A program made the translations under genes and the position numbers. DNA of 52,896 bases from JAXDLW01 sp050998755 (GTDB taxonomy: Bacteria; Chloroflexota; Dormibacteria; DASZGP01): assembly GCA_050998755.1 (NCBI GenBank), contig JBPCPW010000068.1, positions 1 through 52,896 on the forward strand, given 5' to 3'. This document shows, piece by piece, positions 1 to 8,757 of this stretch. Position 1 is the stretch's first letter; each line of letters starts with the position of its first letter. Under the pieces are notes generated by a model, which did not search any database, had not been told where the DNA came from, and saw nothing but the letters and a program-made list of their open reading frames with translations.

Positions 1-122
1 CTTTTGACGCCCCGCTCGGCCGGGAAGCTCTCGCCGCCCGACTGGGGCCTGCTACCAGGGACTCCGGTGTCTCCCCGGACGGGACTCTCACCCGTTGGAC
101 TGATACAGCTTTCAGGACGCAC
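1..122 (-). mobile_element. 5' end of a group II intron (domain I), running off the left edge
   Basis: Read on the minus strand, this stretch starts with the group II intron 5' boundary GTGCG at 122-118. About 30 nt later comes the domain I signature CAACGGGTGAGAGTCCCG, followed by a GC-rich series of short stems. These are hallmarks of bacterial group II introns, which are self-splicing ribozyme retroelements. Only the first ~120 nt are present; the remaining domains and any reverse-transcriptase ORF would lie left of the window. The insertion point sits immediately next to the AT-rich repeats at 135-166. It could be an isolated 5' fragment rather than a complete intron. Confidence 0.55.
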
Positions 123-134
123 CATGCGACGGAG

Positions 135-166
135 TATATACGTCGGAGCGACCGCATATATACGTC
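135..166. repeat. Two direct copies of TATATACGTC, 22 bp apart
   Basis: TATATACGTC occurs at 135-144 and again at 157-166, a spacing of two helical turns. It is AT-rich inside otherwise GC-rich sequence. The pair lies between the intron boundary and the broken P450 gene. The spacing would suit an operator bound by two dimers on one DNA face, but no intact gene is placed to use it. Confidence 0.5.
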
Positions 167-183
167 ACAGCGAACTCCGCGAT

Positions 184-446
184 CTAATTCGCCGTGAAAG
201 CCACCTCCAGCCGGTCGATCATGTAGGCGTAACTGAGCATGACCTCGGAGCCGGCTGGGATATTCACCCCTGCGACCTCGATGTCGCAGGTGGTCTGCCT
301 GAAGAACCCATGGAGCGGGGTGTGGAGTCGGACCACCTCCTCGATGGCACGGGGCACGACCCCCACGTCGCCCGCGAGGCGGTCGCGCAGGTCTGGATCA
401 GTCGCCACGTGAAGAAGGAGACTGCTCAGCGCACGCTCACCGCGAG
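184..446 (-). pseudogene. Cytochrome P450, internal fragment
   Basis: The minus-strand frame contains the P450 run LLLHVATDPDLRDRLA, then EEVVRLHTP (the ExxR helix K region), then an arginine and the IPAGSEVMLSYA strand, all in normal family order. Reading continues upstream of the only ATG (408) into a junction near 446, so the N-terminal half including most of the I helix is missing. After MLSYA the similarity stops and the frame closes 13 residues later, so the haem-binding cysteine loop is absent. The fragment cannot make an active monooxygenase. It abuts, in opposite orientation, a truncated amidohydrolase, which points to a rearrangement junction. Confidence 0.75.
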
Positions 447-1148
447 GCGGGTGCCGATTTCATCAAGATGGTCGCCCCCGGCCCCGGGGGGTTTGCCGCC
501 GCGCAATCCGAGGCGCAACGGGTGGGGCTGCCGTTCGTCGGTCACCTTCCCTCCGGTATCGACGTGCGCGACGCTTCCGCCAAAGGGATGCGATCAATCG
601 AGCACCTCGGCCCGGGCTCCGGGATCCTCGCCGCCTGCTCACGGGACGGCGACCAGATTCGCGAAGCCCTGGCGTCGGCGCCCAATCGGGTCCCGCCGAT
701 GCCACCTTTCAAGATCCCGTTCCTCGACGCGATCATCAACAGGCGCATCCGACGGCTGCTGACGAACCCGATCCCGGCCTGGCCCGCGGTCGAACTGGAG
801 GCGCTGAAACGGGCGGTCGCGACATTTGATGAAGACCTCGCAATCGACGTCGCGAAGCAGCTCGCCAGCGACGGGACGTGGCAGTGCGTGACCTTGATCC
901 GCGATTGCACGTGCCTCCACAGCGACACCCCGGCGTTCAAGACCGACCCCAACTTAAGGTTCATCGCCGCCCCCACGCTCGAGGAGTGGAGTGAGCTCGA
1001 CGGTGAGTTCGCGGCCCTTCCCGCCGATGTGCGGCAGACGCTGGCGGACGTTTACGCGCTGTATCTCAAGCTGACGAAGGTCTTCGATGGCGAGGGAGTG
1101 AAGCTACTGGCGGGCAGCGACGCCGGAGGAATTTGGGACATCCTCTGA
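441..1148 (+). pseudogene. Amidohydrolase (imidazolonepropionase-like), fragment lacking both ends
   Basis: The frame reads EAGADFIKM, then GLPFVGHLPSG (metal-ligand His strand), then GMRSIEHLGPG (second His), and ends LLAGSDAGG, which holds the catalytic or metal-binding Asp of the amidohydrolase TIM barrel. These occur in the order expected for the C-terminal half of the family. The N-terminal HxH metal site is missing because coding continuity is lost near 441. The frame stops at WDIL just after the Asp motif, so the final helices are also absent. An ATG at 468 could initiate translation, but it falls inside a conserved strand. Best read as a double-truncated relic. Confidence 0.75.
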
Positions 1149-1224
1149 ACGTCAAGGTCGAGCGGGCGAAATTCCGCCCCATGGTCTGACCTAAGAAGCC
1201 GCGGAGGAAAGCCCAACGCTCCTG

Positions 1225-3231
1225 TCACCGGCTTGTCGGCAGGAGTGTGAAGGGCAGGGGGCCGTATGGCATTCCGAAACCGTTCTGGACGTTTATCCCG
1301 GCGTCGTGGCACCCGCCACCTATCTGGTACAGGCCGGGGTCGGCCGCTGTTGCGGGATCAGCTATCAGCACCCCGGACCATCGCCCCGATTTATCCAGAA
1401 GGAAGTCGCCGCGCGCGATGACCGAGATGCCGGTATAGATCGTGACCTCAACCGTCGGCTTCTTGATGCCTGGGAAGGAGGTCACGCCCGGGCCGAGGCA
1501 ACCGATTTTGCCGGTTAGGGCGATAGGCGTGCCGGCAGCCGCCCGCGACGGGCAGAACGAGAAATTCGCGTCGCCGCCCGGTTGGCCACAGGGCGGCGGC
1601 GAGATAACGGGTGCAGGGGTTGCAGATATGCGGTGGTACAGGGACACATATGCCCCATCAATGAAACTCATCGCGTCCCCCGCACAACTACGCTTCACCG
1701 TGCTCCCGGGAGTATTTGAAAGCCTGGTCTCCTGGGGAGTGCCTTGCCCCACGAAACTCCCGTCGCGGTCGGCGACAAATGTGGTTCCCTCGATCTTGCG
1801 CCCTGCGCTGACCGTCACGGTATCGGAAGCCGTCTGCACTGTGGCACCGGCGCGACCCCTCTCTACAACCGTGTACCGATGTCCACCCGACGTGCCTGTG
1901 AAAGGCGCCGCAAGGGTGAAGTCGGACACGGCATTGCCGTCGGCGGCCACGCTGAAAACCTCCCCGCCTCCCCCGGGCAGTCGAGCAACGAGGTGGAAGT
2001 CGTTGTCGGTCAACGCGAAATATATGCGGTTCGCTTTCCATGTCCCAACGACACAGGAATCAAGTTTCGCCCGGACGGCGACGTGCGAGGACCTGTTGGC
2101 GAGAACCACCGGGACCAGGGCCAGGAGGATGATCACGATGAGAATACCGGTGGCGATTTGAAGCCGTCGTGCTCGGGAGGGGCGGCGCGCTGAGGGACGC
2201 GGTGGACTCGAATCGACAGTGGCAGCGGGGTGCGCAACAGGGGGTAGGTAGGGCGGCGGCAGGGCGCCTGGGGATTGGGTGACCGCGGCCGTCCCCACGG
2301 CCAGCCCCGCGCCGCCGGCACCCGTGACCGCAGCAGAACCGAGCGTCATCGACGACGCCGTCCCGGCCGCAACCGCTGAGCTCACGAGGCGGAGCAGTGC
2401 ACCTCGGTTTCGCCAGTCCTTCCCGTAGGCGGCGGTAGCGACCCCCTCCAGCTGATCGGCGAACTCCTTCGCGCTGGCCGGGCGTGCGGCCGGGTCCTTG
2501 GCCATCGCCGCGGTGACCAGGTCTGCCACGGCCTGCGGCAGCTCGGCCCGCACGGCGCGCGGGTCCGGCGGCGGCGCAGCGAGATGCTGGCGCATGACCG
2601 CGCGGGCATCGCCACCCGCATACGGCGCGACCCCGGTCAGCAGCTCGTAGAGCATCGCGCCGCACGAGTAGACATCCGTCCGGGCATCCGGGCTCCCGCC
2701 CCTCACTAGCTCCGGGCTCATGTAATTGGGAGAGCCGAACATCTCGCCACCCTCACCGGTGCCGGTGGGAACAGCGAGGCCGAAGTCCGCGAGCTTGGAG
2801 ATGCCCATCCGGTCACAGAGCACGTTCTCCGGCTTGACATCGCGGTGGACGACCCCGAGGTCGTGCATGTGGCCCAGTCCACTCAGAGCTCCCCTCAAAA
2901 CCTCCAGAGCTTGCTCAGGAGTCAGGCGCGAACTCTGTCGCAATACCTCCCGCAAGGATGCGCCATCCACGTACTCCATGACGAGGTATCCGTGCGCCGC
3001 ATCGGCCGTGACATCGAACACACGCACACAATTCGGGTGCTCCACCCGGGCCATCACCGCCGCCTCGGCCCGGAAGCGGTCAAGAAAACCCGGGATCCCA
3101 ATCATCGAGGCGCCGAGAACCTTGATCGCCACCGACCGATCGAGGTCGGGGTCGACGGCGAGGTAAACGACCCCCGTGCCGCCACGGCCGACCTCCGCAA
3201 GGAGGTGGTACTTGCCGAAGTCTCCTGCCAT
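1225..3231 (-). CDS. Transmembrane serine/threonine protein kinase with extracellular domain
   Basis: A PknB-type kinase of 668 residues. Residues ~8-270 form the kinase domain: glycine-rich loop GRGGTGVVYLA (~15-25), catalytic Lys in VAIK (~37), catalytic loop HRDVKPEN (~125), DFGLA, and SPNYMSPE in place of the usual GTxxYMAPE. A Pro/Arg-rich linker leads to one transmembrane helix (LQIATGILIVIILLALVP, ~357-378). The extracellular part of about 280 residues has several cysteines and no PASTA repeats. The ATG at 3231 is chosen because an upstream extension would run back through the preceding methyltransferase; MAGDFGKYHLL is a natural kinase N-terminus. The methyltransferase stops 35 bp upstream, so the two may be cotranscribed. 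The extracellular ligand is unknown. Confidence 0.9.
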   Translation of the reverse strand: MAGDFGKYHLLAEVGRGGTGVVYLAVDPDLDRSVAIKVLGASMIGIPGFLDRFRAEAAVMARVEHPNCVRVFDVTADAAHGYLVMEYVDGASLREVLRQSSRLTPEQALEVLRGALSGLGHMHDLGVVHRDVKPENVLCDRMGISKLADFGLAVPTGTGEGGEMFGSPNYMSPELVRGGSPDARTDVYSCGAMLYELLTGVAPYAGGDARAVMRQHLAAPPPDPRAVRAELPQAVADLVTAAMAKDPAARPASAKEFADQLEGVATAAYGKDWRNRGALLRLVSSAVAAGTASSMTLGSAAVTGAGGAGLAVGTAAVTQSPGALPPPYLPPVAHPAATVDSSPPRPSARRPSRARRLQIATGILIVIILLALVPVVLANRSSHVAVRAKLDSCVVGTWKANRIYFALTDNDFHLVARLPGGGGEVFSVAADGNAVSDFTLAAPFTGTSGGHRYTVVERGRAGATVQTASDTVTVSAGRKIEGTTFVADRDGSFVGQGTPQETRLSNTPGSTVKRSCAGDAMSFIDGAYVSLYHRISATPAPVISPPPCGQPGGDANFSFCPSRAAAGTPIALTGKIGCLGPGVTSFPGIKKPTVEVTIYTGISVIARGDFLLDKSGRWSGVLIADPATAADPGLYQIGGGCHDAGINVQNGFGMPYGPLPFTLLPTSR

Positions 3232-3266
3232 CACAACGCCCACTTTAGTGCCGGGACGGTCGACGC

Positions 3267-4078
3267 TCACACCGTAGCAATCACCATCCGCTCGATCCTC
3301 GGAAGCGGCACATTCCGGCCAGGGAGGTATCGGGCGACCAGGTCCGCCGGTGCGAAGTGTTCGACCTCGGTGAAACCATGGCGCCGGAGCAGCGCCTCCA
3401 CCTCCCCCGGGGTGAGCATGGTCAGGAAGGGCTCGCCGCGAGCCTCGGCCTGCGACATCGTCCATTTCAGACCCTGCTGCTCGAGGTCGGTGAGGCTCGC
3501 CGGCGGAACCACGTACGTTAGAACCAGGCGGGTTCCCATGGGGAGGCTCCTGACAAAGCCGAGGGTCGCGTCGATCGCCTCGGCACCGATGTATTGAGTG
3601 ACCGCGATCCAGGAAACCACGGCGCGCGACCCCGCGTCGAACCCGGCCTCTGACAACATTGCCGGGAGACTGTCCGCCTCGAAGTCGACCGGCACGTATG
3701 TCGTGTGCGCCGGCGTTGCGATCCCGAGCTCCGCAAGTCGCGCCCGCTTCCAGGCCTGCGCGCCCGGACGATCCACCTCGTAGACGCGAATCGACGCGGT
3801 GGCCTGGTCACGCCGGTGCGCGAAGGAGTCGAGACCGGCGCCGAGGTCCAGGTACTGGTCGATCCCCGCGGCGGCGGCCAGGGCCACCTCGTCCTCGACC
3901 AACCTGCCTCGCAGCGCGAAAAGGACTCCGAACGTGGCAACCCCTCAGGGGTGGTCTGCGTCTTCAGCCGGGCGATGATCGCCTCACCAGCTGCCCCGGC
4001 GAGGTCCCTTGCCAGGTGGTCGTTGAGGATGGAATCAGGGGCCTCTGCGTCCAGCGACCGCGCGGTGGCGGCAAGCAC
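3267..4078 (-). pseudogene. SAM-dependent methyltransferase (Ppm1/LCM-type family), frameshifted
   Basis: The N-terminal part, from ATG 4078, reads MLAATARSLDAEAPDSILND, typical of this family. It is in a different frame from the catalytic part (YLDLGAGLDSFAHR SAM-binding motif, then VYEVDRPGAQAWKR and VVSWIAVTQYI). The frames would join if one base were restored in the A4 tract at 3919-3922 (T4 on the coding strand). Without repair, a TTG at 3902 could start a 211-residue protein lacking the N-terminal helices. In family members these methylate small molecules or carboxyl groups; the substrate here is unknown. It lies 35 bp upstream of the kinase on the same strand. A sequencing error cannot be distinguished from a real mutation. 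Confidence 0.7.
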
Positions 4079-4122
4079 GGCGGTGTGCCCCGGCGAGTTG
4101 AGGACTGGCTGCGGCGAAGAGG

Positions 4123-4300
4123 TCAGCCGGGTGGTTGCCGCCGGCGCCGGAGGCTGCCGATACCGATGAAGAGCGCGGCCAGGACGCCAATTCCCACCAG
4201 CACCGAAATCCCGAAGGAGGGGGGCGCGGCCGAGGTGTTGGGAGTCGCCTTAATCACTGGCGCTACTGGCGAAGGCGTGGCGGTCTGAGTTGAGGCTTCA
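4123..4300 (-). pseudogene. C-terminal surface-anchor remnant (TPNTS, helix, basic tail)
   Basis: The last ~55 codons of an open frame ending at 4123 read a Pro/Thr-rich spacer, then ATPNTSAAPPS, the hydrophobic helix FGISVLVGIGVLAALFIG and the tail RRRRQPPG. This is a sorting-signal layout like that of the next gene upstream, which ends TPNTA, helix, basic tail. No plausible start or upstream domain is in frame, and the upstream portion of the frame overlaps the end of the peptidase gene in antisense-quality sequence. It is probably the 3' stub of a lost or duplicated anchored protein, though a small protein with an unusual start is possible. Confidence 0.4.
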
Positions 4301-4390
4301 TCAAATGAGCATACCGATTCATCCCACCGGGGCCATCCGGGCGCCAGCCAACAGCGTTGGGTGGCGCGCATACCCCTGCGGCGCAGTAGC

Positions 4391-6220
4391 TCAGGTCCGG
4401 GAGTGTGCCCACCTCCAACGCCAACCGGCCATGGTTGAGCCCAGCACCACCAGGACCAGGAGCACCACCGCAGGCGTTTGCGGTACCGCCGCTGCGGTGT
4501 TGGGCGTCCCGCCCGTCCCGCCACTTCCGCCGGGCCCCGTCACCGAGGTCAGCTCGCTCGCCGCCAGCGTCCCGCAGGCGTCCGACACAGGTGCCGCGCT
4601 CTTCGGCGACCCCACCGGCACGGCCTGGCGGTACCCGGACAGATGCCCCGATCCGTCGCGCACCGCGAGCTTCGCGTCGTACCAGCCGGCTGCCGTATAG
4701 GAGTGCTTCACCACCTGCCCCGAAGCCTTCGTTCCGTCGCCGAAATCCCAGCTGTAATTGAGGTTGGTCGCGCCGTTGGCCGCGGTCTCGGCGCCGTTGA
4801 ACGTCACCAGGTCGCCAGGCTTCGGCTTCACTGGCAGCGCCTCGAAGTAGGCGACCGGGCCGCCGGGAGCGGTGACGCCGCCAACGTACTCAGGGCGTGA
4901 GAGCAGGTTGAGGGTCCATGTCATCGGCAACTCCAGCGCGCGGCGCAACTCCACGGACTCGGTCTGGCCGGTCCCACCCCCGGTGGTCCCTGACGCCATC
5001 AGGTTGAGGTGCGTCATGTTGTCCCTTGGCGTGTCGTAACCGGCGATCTGCGGCAGCCCACTGGCGCCGAGCGGCGTCAGCGGCGTCGCCGGGAAGCCCA
5101 GAGGGTTGTCCTTGGGGTTGCTGTCGTACGCGCCCACGATGCCGTAACCCGGGATCCCCGCCGCGATGAACGGGACCTGGTCCGTGCGCCCCAGCGTGTC
5201 ATCCTGGACGGGGGAGTACTTGGCGATGTCCGCCGGCCGGTATGCGGGGACGGTGGCGCCGTTCTCGAGCGGGTTCTCCAGCGGGACCTGGAAGCCGTAC
5301 TTCTGTCCCAGCGTCGCGAACGTCTGGCTGACCGCGTCGGCCAGGGCCGCGCGAAAGTGAAGGATCGCCGGCATGTTGGCTGCGAACGGCGGCGGCGCCG
5401 GCCCCGGTTTGCCGTCGGTGCGATAGATGCTGAAGTCCTTGATCGGCGAGGAGTTGATGTTGGTGTACCAGAACCCGGGACCAAACGTGCTCTTGGTTGT
5501 CCCTCCGGGGTGTGCCGGATACTCCATCCCGTTCTGGTCCATGTTGGCCACCAGCGCGATATTTCCCTGGGGGCCCTGGGGGAGCAGGTTGGCCGCGTAG
5601 TACTGCGAGCCGTAGAGCCCCTCCTCCTCGGCGTCGAACAGCGCGACGCGGAAGGTGCGAGCCGGCCAGGTGTGGTGCGCCGTCCACCAGCGCGTCAGGG
5701 CCTGCAACTCGGCCATCCCCATGGTCACGCCGCTCGTGTCGTCGTACGAGGAGCCGTTGGCGATATTCAGCGCGGGGGTCGAGTCCGGGTGCGATGCCAC
5801 CAGGACCGTCTGGCCGGGGCACTGGGCGCCGGGGATGGTGACACTCGCCACGTTCGAGTCGTATGGCGGGGGCGGACCGAAGAAACTGGCGCTGGGCGCG
5901 CGGAACAGGTGGTCATCGACATGCAGGTTTTGGGCAAAGCCGCCCATCACCGCCGGGGACACAACCTGCTCCTTCCAGTGCGCGAAGAACTCCTGCCAGC
6001 CGTTGACCTGCGGCGGGAGGTTGCCGTCCGCGGTGTTGAGGTCGCCGGGCGGCCCGTCCTGACCGCTATACCGCTGCAGGTAGTTGGTCGACATGTCGTA
6101 GAGCTGTTGGTACTGGTAGGCGAGGTCGGGCACAGGCAGATCGCTGGACGTCTGCGCGCGGACGCTGACCGGCGCTAAAAAAACCAGGATGGCGACCACG
6201 GAAATGACGAAAGCCCGCAT
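4391..6220 (-). CDS. Secreted, anchored M28-family metallopeptidase with PKD domain
   Basis: A 609-residue protein. Residues 1-23 are a signal peptide ending VSVRAQ. The peptidase domain carries M28 zinc ligands in order: ASHPDS (HxD, ~143), SYDDTSG (bridging Asp, ~159), DAEEEG (catalytic Glu pair, ~196) and NMDQNG (~226). A PKD domain follows (~455-545, with WDFGDG and VKHSYTAAGWY). The C-terminus is Gly/Thr-rich, then TPNTAAAVPQTP, a hydrophobic helix and WRWRWAHSRT, a sorting-like tail. M28 enzymes are zinc aminopeptidases or carboxypeptidases acting outside the cell. The gene is 16 bp downstream of the alcohol dehydrogenase, so it could be the last gene of the unit starting at 8058. The exact substrate is unknown. 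Confidence 0.88.
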   Translation of the reverse strand: MRAFVISVVAILVFLAPVSVRAQTSSDLPVPDLAYQYQQLYDMSTNYLQRYSGQDGPPGDLNTADGNLPPQVNGWQEFFAHWKEQVVSPAVMGGFAQNLHVDDHLFRAPSASFFGPPPPYDSNVASVTIPGAQCPGQTVLVASHPDSTPALNIANGSSYDDTSGVTMGMAELQALTRWWTAHHTWPARTFRVALFDAEEEGLYGSQYYAANLLPQGPQGNIALVANMDQNGMEYPAHPGGTTKSTFGPGFWYTNINSSPIKDFSIYRTDGKPGPAPPPFAANMPAILHFRAALADAVSQTFATLGQKYGFQVPLENPLENGATVPAYRPADIAKYSPVQDDTLGRTDQVPFIAAGIPGYGIVGAYDSNPKDNPLGFPATPLTPLGASGLPQIAGYDTPRDNMTHLNLMASGTTGGGTGQTESVELRRALELPMTWTLNLLSRPEYVGGVTAPGGPVAYFEALPVKPKPGDLVTFNGAETAANGATNLNYSWDFGDGTKASGQVVKHSYTAAGWYDAKLAVRDGSGHLSGYRQAVPVGSPKSAAPVSDACGTLAASELTSVTGPGGSGGTGGTPNTAAAVPQTPAVVLLVLVVLGSTMAGWRWRWAHSRT

Positions 6221-6236
6221 CGTTCCTGGCCCTCGG

Positions 6237-7406
6237 TCACAGACCGGGAAGCACGCTCACCTGGCTGCGAGGATCGATGATCACCTTGGCGTGCTGATCG
6301 GGTCTGCCGAGGGCATCAAAGGCGGAGCTCACACCATTGAGGCCGACCGTCCCGGTGACCATTGATGTTGCGTTGACACGACCGTCGGCAAGCAGGTGGA
6401 GTGCGTCGCGGAACTCCAGGGGTGAGTAGCCAACCACAAATCGGAGATCGATCTCCTTATTGATGGCCATCACGGGGCGAATCTGGTCAGGCTGGTCACA
6501 CACGCCGACCACCACCACCCGTGAGGCAAGCGGAGCGCCGCTGATGATGCCATCGATCATGCCGGGTGCGCCGACGCACTCGAAGATCACCGGCCGCTTG
6601 GGAGCGGTGGCCCCCAGCCGGTCAGCCAGGCGCCACACTCGTTCCCACGGAACAGGGAGACGCTGCATCTTCTCCAGAACGTCGATCCCGGTCCCAATGG
6701 CGGCCGGAATTGTGTTGAAGAACCCCCGGTCCCCCACCGCCACGTAGGGCGACAATTCCTGGGGGTCGACGACCACGTCGGCTCCCGTCGCCTGGGCCAA
6801 CGCGCGGCGGCCGGGGGCGGGATCACTGGCGACAATCGTGCTCGTGCGTCTGGCTTTGAGGATGGCGATCACCGCCAACCCAACCGGGCCGCAACCCACC
6901 ACGATCGCAACGTCCTTGCGTGTCACCCCGGAACGTTGAACCGCATGCAGCGCGATCGCCAGGGGCTCAGTCAGCACCGCAACTTCCGGGCTCAGCCCAT
7001 TGGGCACCGCCAGCATCAGCGCCTCCTGCACCAGTACCTGCTCGGCGTAGGCGCCCGGCGCCGCCGAACTTAGGCCGATGGGATGGATGTCTCCCCCCTT
7101 GCGTATCAGGGGCATCGCCACGACCGGCGTGCCGGCGGGCATCTTGCGTGCCTGGCCGGCGCGGTGTTCCACGACCTCTCCGCAAAACTCGTGTCCGAAG
7201 ACAATGCGTTCGGACCGGCGCATGAACCCCGGGTAGCCGGCCTCCGCGAGTATGTCGGCCTGCTCGTCCGCGTGGAACCTGGCGTGAAGGTCCGAGCCAC
7301 AGATTCCGCACCCCGTCACCGCGACGACCGCCTGGCCGCTCTCGGGTTCGGGAGCAGGAACATCCGCCACGGTCAGGTTGGTCTGTTCACATACGACGGC
7401 CTTCAC
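6237..7406 (-). CDS. Zinc-type medium-chain alcohol dehydrogenase
   Basis: An MDR-superfamily oxidoreductase of 389 residues. The N-terminal GroES-like domain has the catalytic zinc region GCGICGSDLH and GHEFCGEV. The Rossmann fold has VVGCGPVGLAVI, followed by an acidic residue (VASDPAPGRR) that usually indicates NAD preference. The four-cysteine structural-zinc loop found near residues 95-115 in many members is replaced by a cysteine-free segment. A 24-residue insert after GSDLH (HADEQADILAEAG) is longer than in the classical enzymes. It follows the SnoaL-like gene by 13 bp, so the two are probably cotranscribed and divergent from the TetR gene. The substrate is likely a secondary alcohol or carbonyl compound; not determined. 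Confidence 0.88.
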   Translation of the reverse strand: MKAVVCEQTNLTVADVPAPEPESGQAVVAVTGCGICGSDLHARFHADEQADILAEAGYPGFMRRSERIVFGHEFCGEVVEHRAGQARKMPAGTPVVAMPLIRKGGDIHPIGLSSAAPGAYAEQVLVQEALMLAVPNGLSPEVAVLTEPLAIALHAVQRSGVTRKDVAIVVGCGPVGLAVIAILKARRTSTIVASDPAPGRRALAQATGADVVVDPQELSPYVAVGDRGFFNTIPAAIGTGIDVLEKMQRLPVPWERVWRLADRLGATAPKRPVIFECVGAPGMIDGIISGAPLASRVVVVGVCDQPDQIRPVMAINKEIDLRFVVGYSPLEFRDALHLLADGRVNATSMVTGTVGLNGVSSAFDALGRPDQHAKVIIDPRSQVSVLPGL

Positions 7407-7419
7407 CTGGTGGTCATCC

Positions 7420-8058
7420 TCAAGCGGGCAGCAGGCTGTCGTCGAAAGGTGGCAGCGGCCGGATCAGCGGTGCCAGCCGCTCAGCCGCCTGCTCAACGGT
7501 CAAGGCCTGCGAAGGATCAAGCTTGAAGTAGGCCTTTTTGGAATCATCGAACTCCCAGACATCCTCGCCAAGCAGCCTGCATCGATCGTCGTAGGGCCAG
7601 AGCATCATGATCTGGGAGCGGACCAGGTACATGGCCTCGGGATCGGCCTCGACACCCCCCGCGGCGAGCTCGGATCCCAGGGTCTGCTGATAGCTGGTGC
7701 CGCGACCGACGATCATGTGGTCTCCCACCGCGACCATCTCGTCCTCGACGTAGAACACGCACTGGTTGGTCTCCGTCCAGTGACCGTAGAGTGCGGCGAC
7801 CTGGTCCCGGCCGTCGAGGTTGAAGCGCCCCAGGCCGAACAGGTCAAAACGGTAGAAGGGATGCTCCACGGTAAGCGCGGGGTCGAGGATCTCCTCCCAG
7901 CGGCCGGCCGACTCCAGGTAACGATGCCTGAGATACGACTCCAGCATGTAGCGGTGACGCCGGTTTTCCGTGCGGTCGAGGACATCCTCCACCGCGGCGT
8001 TCTGCTGCGTGATATCAAGCCGATCGAAATCGAACTCGCTGCTGTCCAGCAACTTCAT
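7420..8058 (-). CDS. SnoaL/NTF2-like domain protein
   Basis: A 212-residue protein with the cone-shaped NTF2 alpha+beta pattern: an N-terminal helical stretch with RHRYMLESYLRHRYLE, then HPFYRFDLFGLGRFNLDG, then strands FYVEDEMVAVGDHMIVGRG and YLVRSQIMMLWPYDD. SnoaL-like proteins act as small-molecule isomerases, cyclases or dehydratases, or as polyketide or steroid modifying enzymes. The ATG at 8058 is preceded by GGGAGGAACTGAGA, a strong ribosome site, and is preferred over an upstream GTG at 8088. The gene begins a minus-strand unit with the alcohol dehydrogenase and is divergent from the TetR gene at 8120. That suggests TetR-controlled catabolism of an organic compound. Confidence 0.75.
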   Translation of the reverse strand: MKLLDSSEFDFDRLDITQQNAAVEDVLDRTENRRHRYMLESYLRHRYLESAGRWEEILDPALTVEHPFYRFDLFGLGRFNLDGRDQVAALYGHWTETNQCVFYVEDEMVAVGDHMIVGRGTSYQQTLGSELAAGGVEADPEAMYLVRSQIMMLWPYDDRCRLLGEDVWEFDDSKKAYFKLDPSQALTVEQAAERLAPLIRPLPPFDDSLLPA

Positions 8059-8109
8059 TCTCAGTTCCTCCCGTAACACCCCGAACACCGATTGCCCGTG
8101 CGGCTAGAC

Positions 8110-8178
8110 TATTATACGAATGGTCAATAACGCTACACGAATGGTCAATAACGCCACACAACTGGTCGGTAGCGCCCC
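8110..8178 (+). promoter_or_regulatory. Promoter and three tandem 21-bp repeats overlapping the TetR start
   Basis: Three head-to-tail 21-bp units lie at 8116-8136, 8137-8157 and 8158-8178. The first two are almost identical over ACGAATGGTCAATAACGC; the third is degenerate (ACAACTGGTCGGTAGCGC). A -10-like TATTAT lies at 8110-8115, so transcription would begin at or beside the ATG at 8120, implying leaderless or near-leaderless expression. Because the unit is 21 bp, the repeats also read in frame as repeated MVNNAT. They are well placed to be the TetR operator controlling both divergent genes. Confidence 0.55.
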
Positions 8179-8752
8179 TGACCGGCGACGGCTTTCGACA
8201 CAGGACCGCCGCGCGGAGTTGCTCCGCGCCTGCCTTCACCTGATGGCGACGCGGTCCTGGGATGAGGTGTCAATTGCCGATGTCGCCAGCGTCGCCGGCG
8301 CCTCGAAGCCACTTGTCTACCACTACTTCCAGAACAAGCGCGACCTTTACCTGGCTACTGTTCGAACCGCCGCCGACGAGCTTCGCGAGGCGACCCGGCC
8401 GGACCCACTTCTCCCCGTTGGCCCGCGGCTTCGGAAGGCGCTGCTCAGTCACCTCGATTGGATAGAACAGAACGCGGTCGCATATCGAGCTGTTCTCCAG
8501 GGCGGCATCAGCTCAGATCCCGAGGTGCAGGCCATCGTCGAGCGGTCCAGAACCGAGGTCATCGACCGTCTGGCGGAAGCCTTCGAATTGGGAGAGCCGC
8601 CACCTCTCCAGCGGATCGCCCTGCGGGGGTGGGTGGGCTTCCTGGAGGGAACCAGTCTGGCGTGGCTCGAGACCCCGGAGATCGCGAAAGAGAGCCTGGC
8701 GCGGATGCTCGCGGCCTCGGCGTCAGGCGCGATTCGCGCTGCAGCGGGGTAG
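8120..8752 (+). CDS. TetR/AcrR-family transcriptional regulator
   Basis: A 210-residue regulator. The helix-turn-helix spans ~28-75 with RRAELLRACLHLMATRSWDE, VSIADVASVAGASKPLVYHYF and NKRDLYLATV, typical TetR recognition-helix signatures. The remaining ~130 residues form the ligand-binding helical domain. The first 21 residues come from the 21-bp DNA repeats (MVNNAT twice, then a third divergent copy), so the start could equally be the second ATG at 8141. It is divergent from the SnoaL/alcohol dehydrogenase unit and 5 bp upstream of nitronate monooxygenase. It probably represses both units and is derepressed by their substrate. Confidence 0.88.
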   Translation: MVNNATRMVNNATQLVGSAPDRRRLSTQDRRAELLRACLHLMATRSWDEVSIADVASVAGASKPLVYHYFQNKRDLYLATVRTAADELREATRPDPLLPVGPRLRKALLSHLDWIEQNAVAYRAVLQGGISSDPEVQAIVERSRTEVIDRLAEAFELGEPPPLQRIALRGWVGFLEGTSLAWLETPEIAKESLARMLAASASGAIRAAAG

Positions 8753-8757
8753 GCACC

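Noticed and set aside
5009..6178. 389-codon plus-strand frame opposite the M28 peptidase
   Set aside because: Antisense shadow; the peptidase shows signal peptide, metal ligands, PKD and anchor in order.
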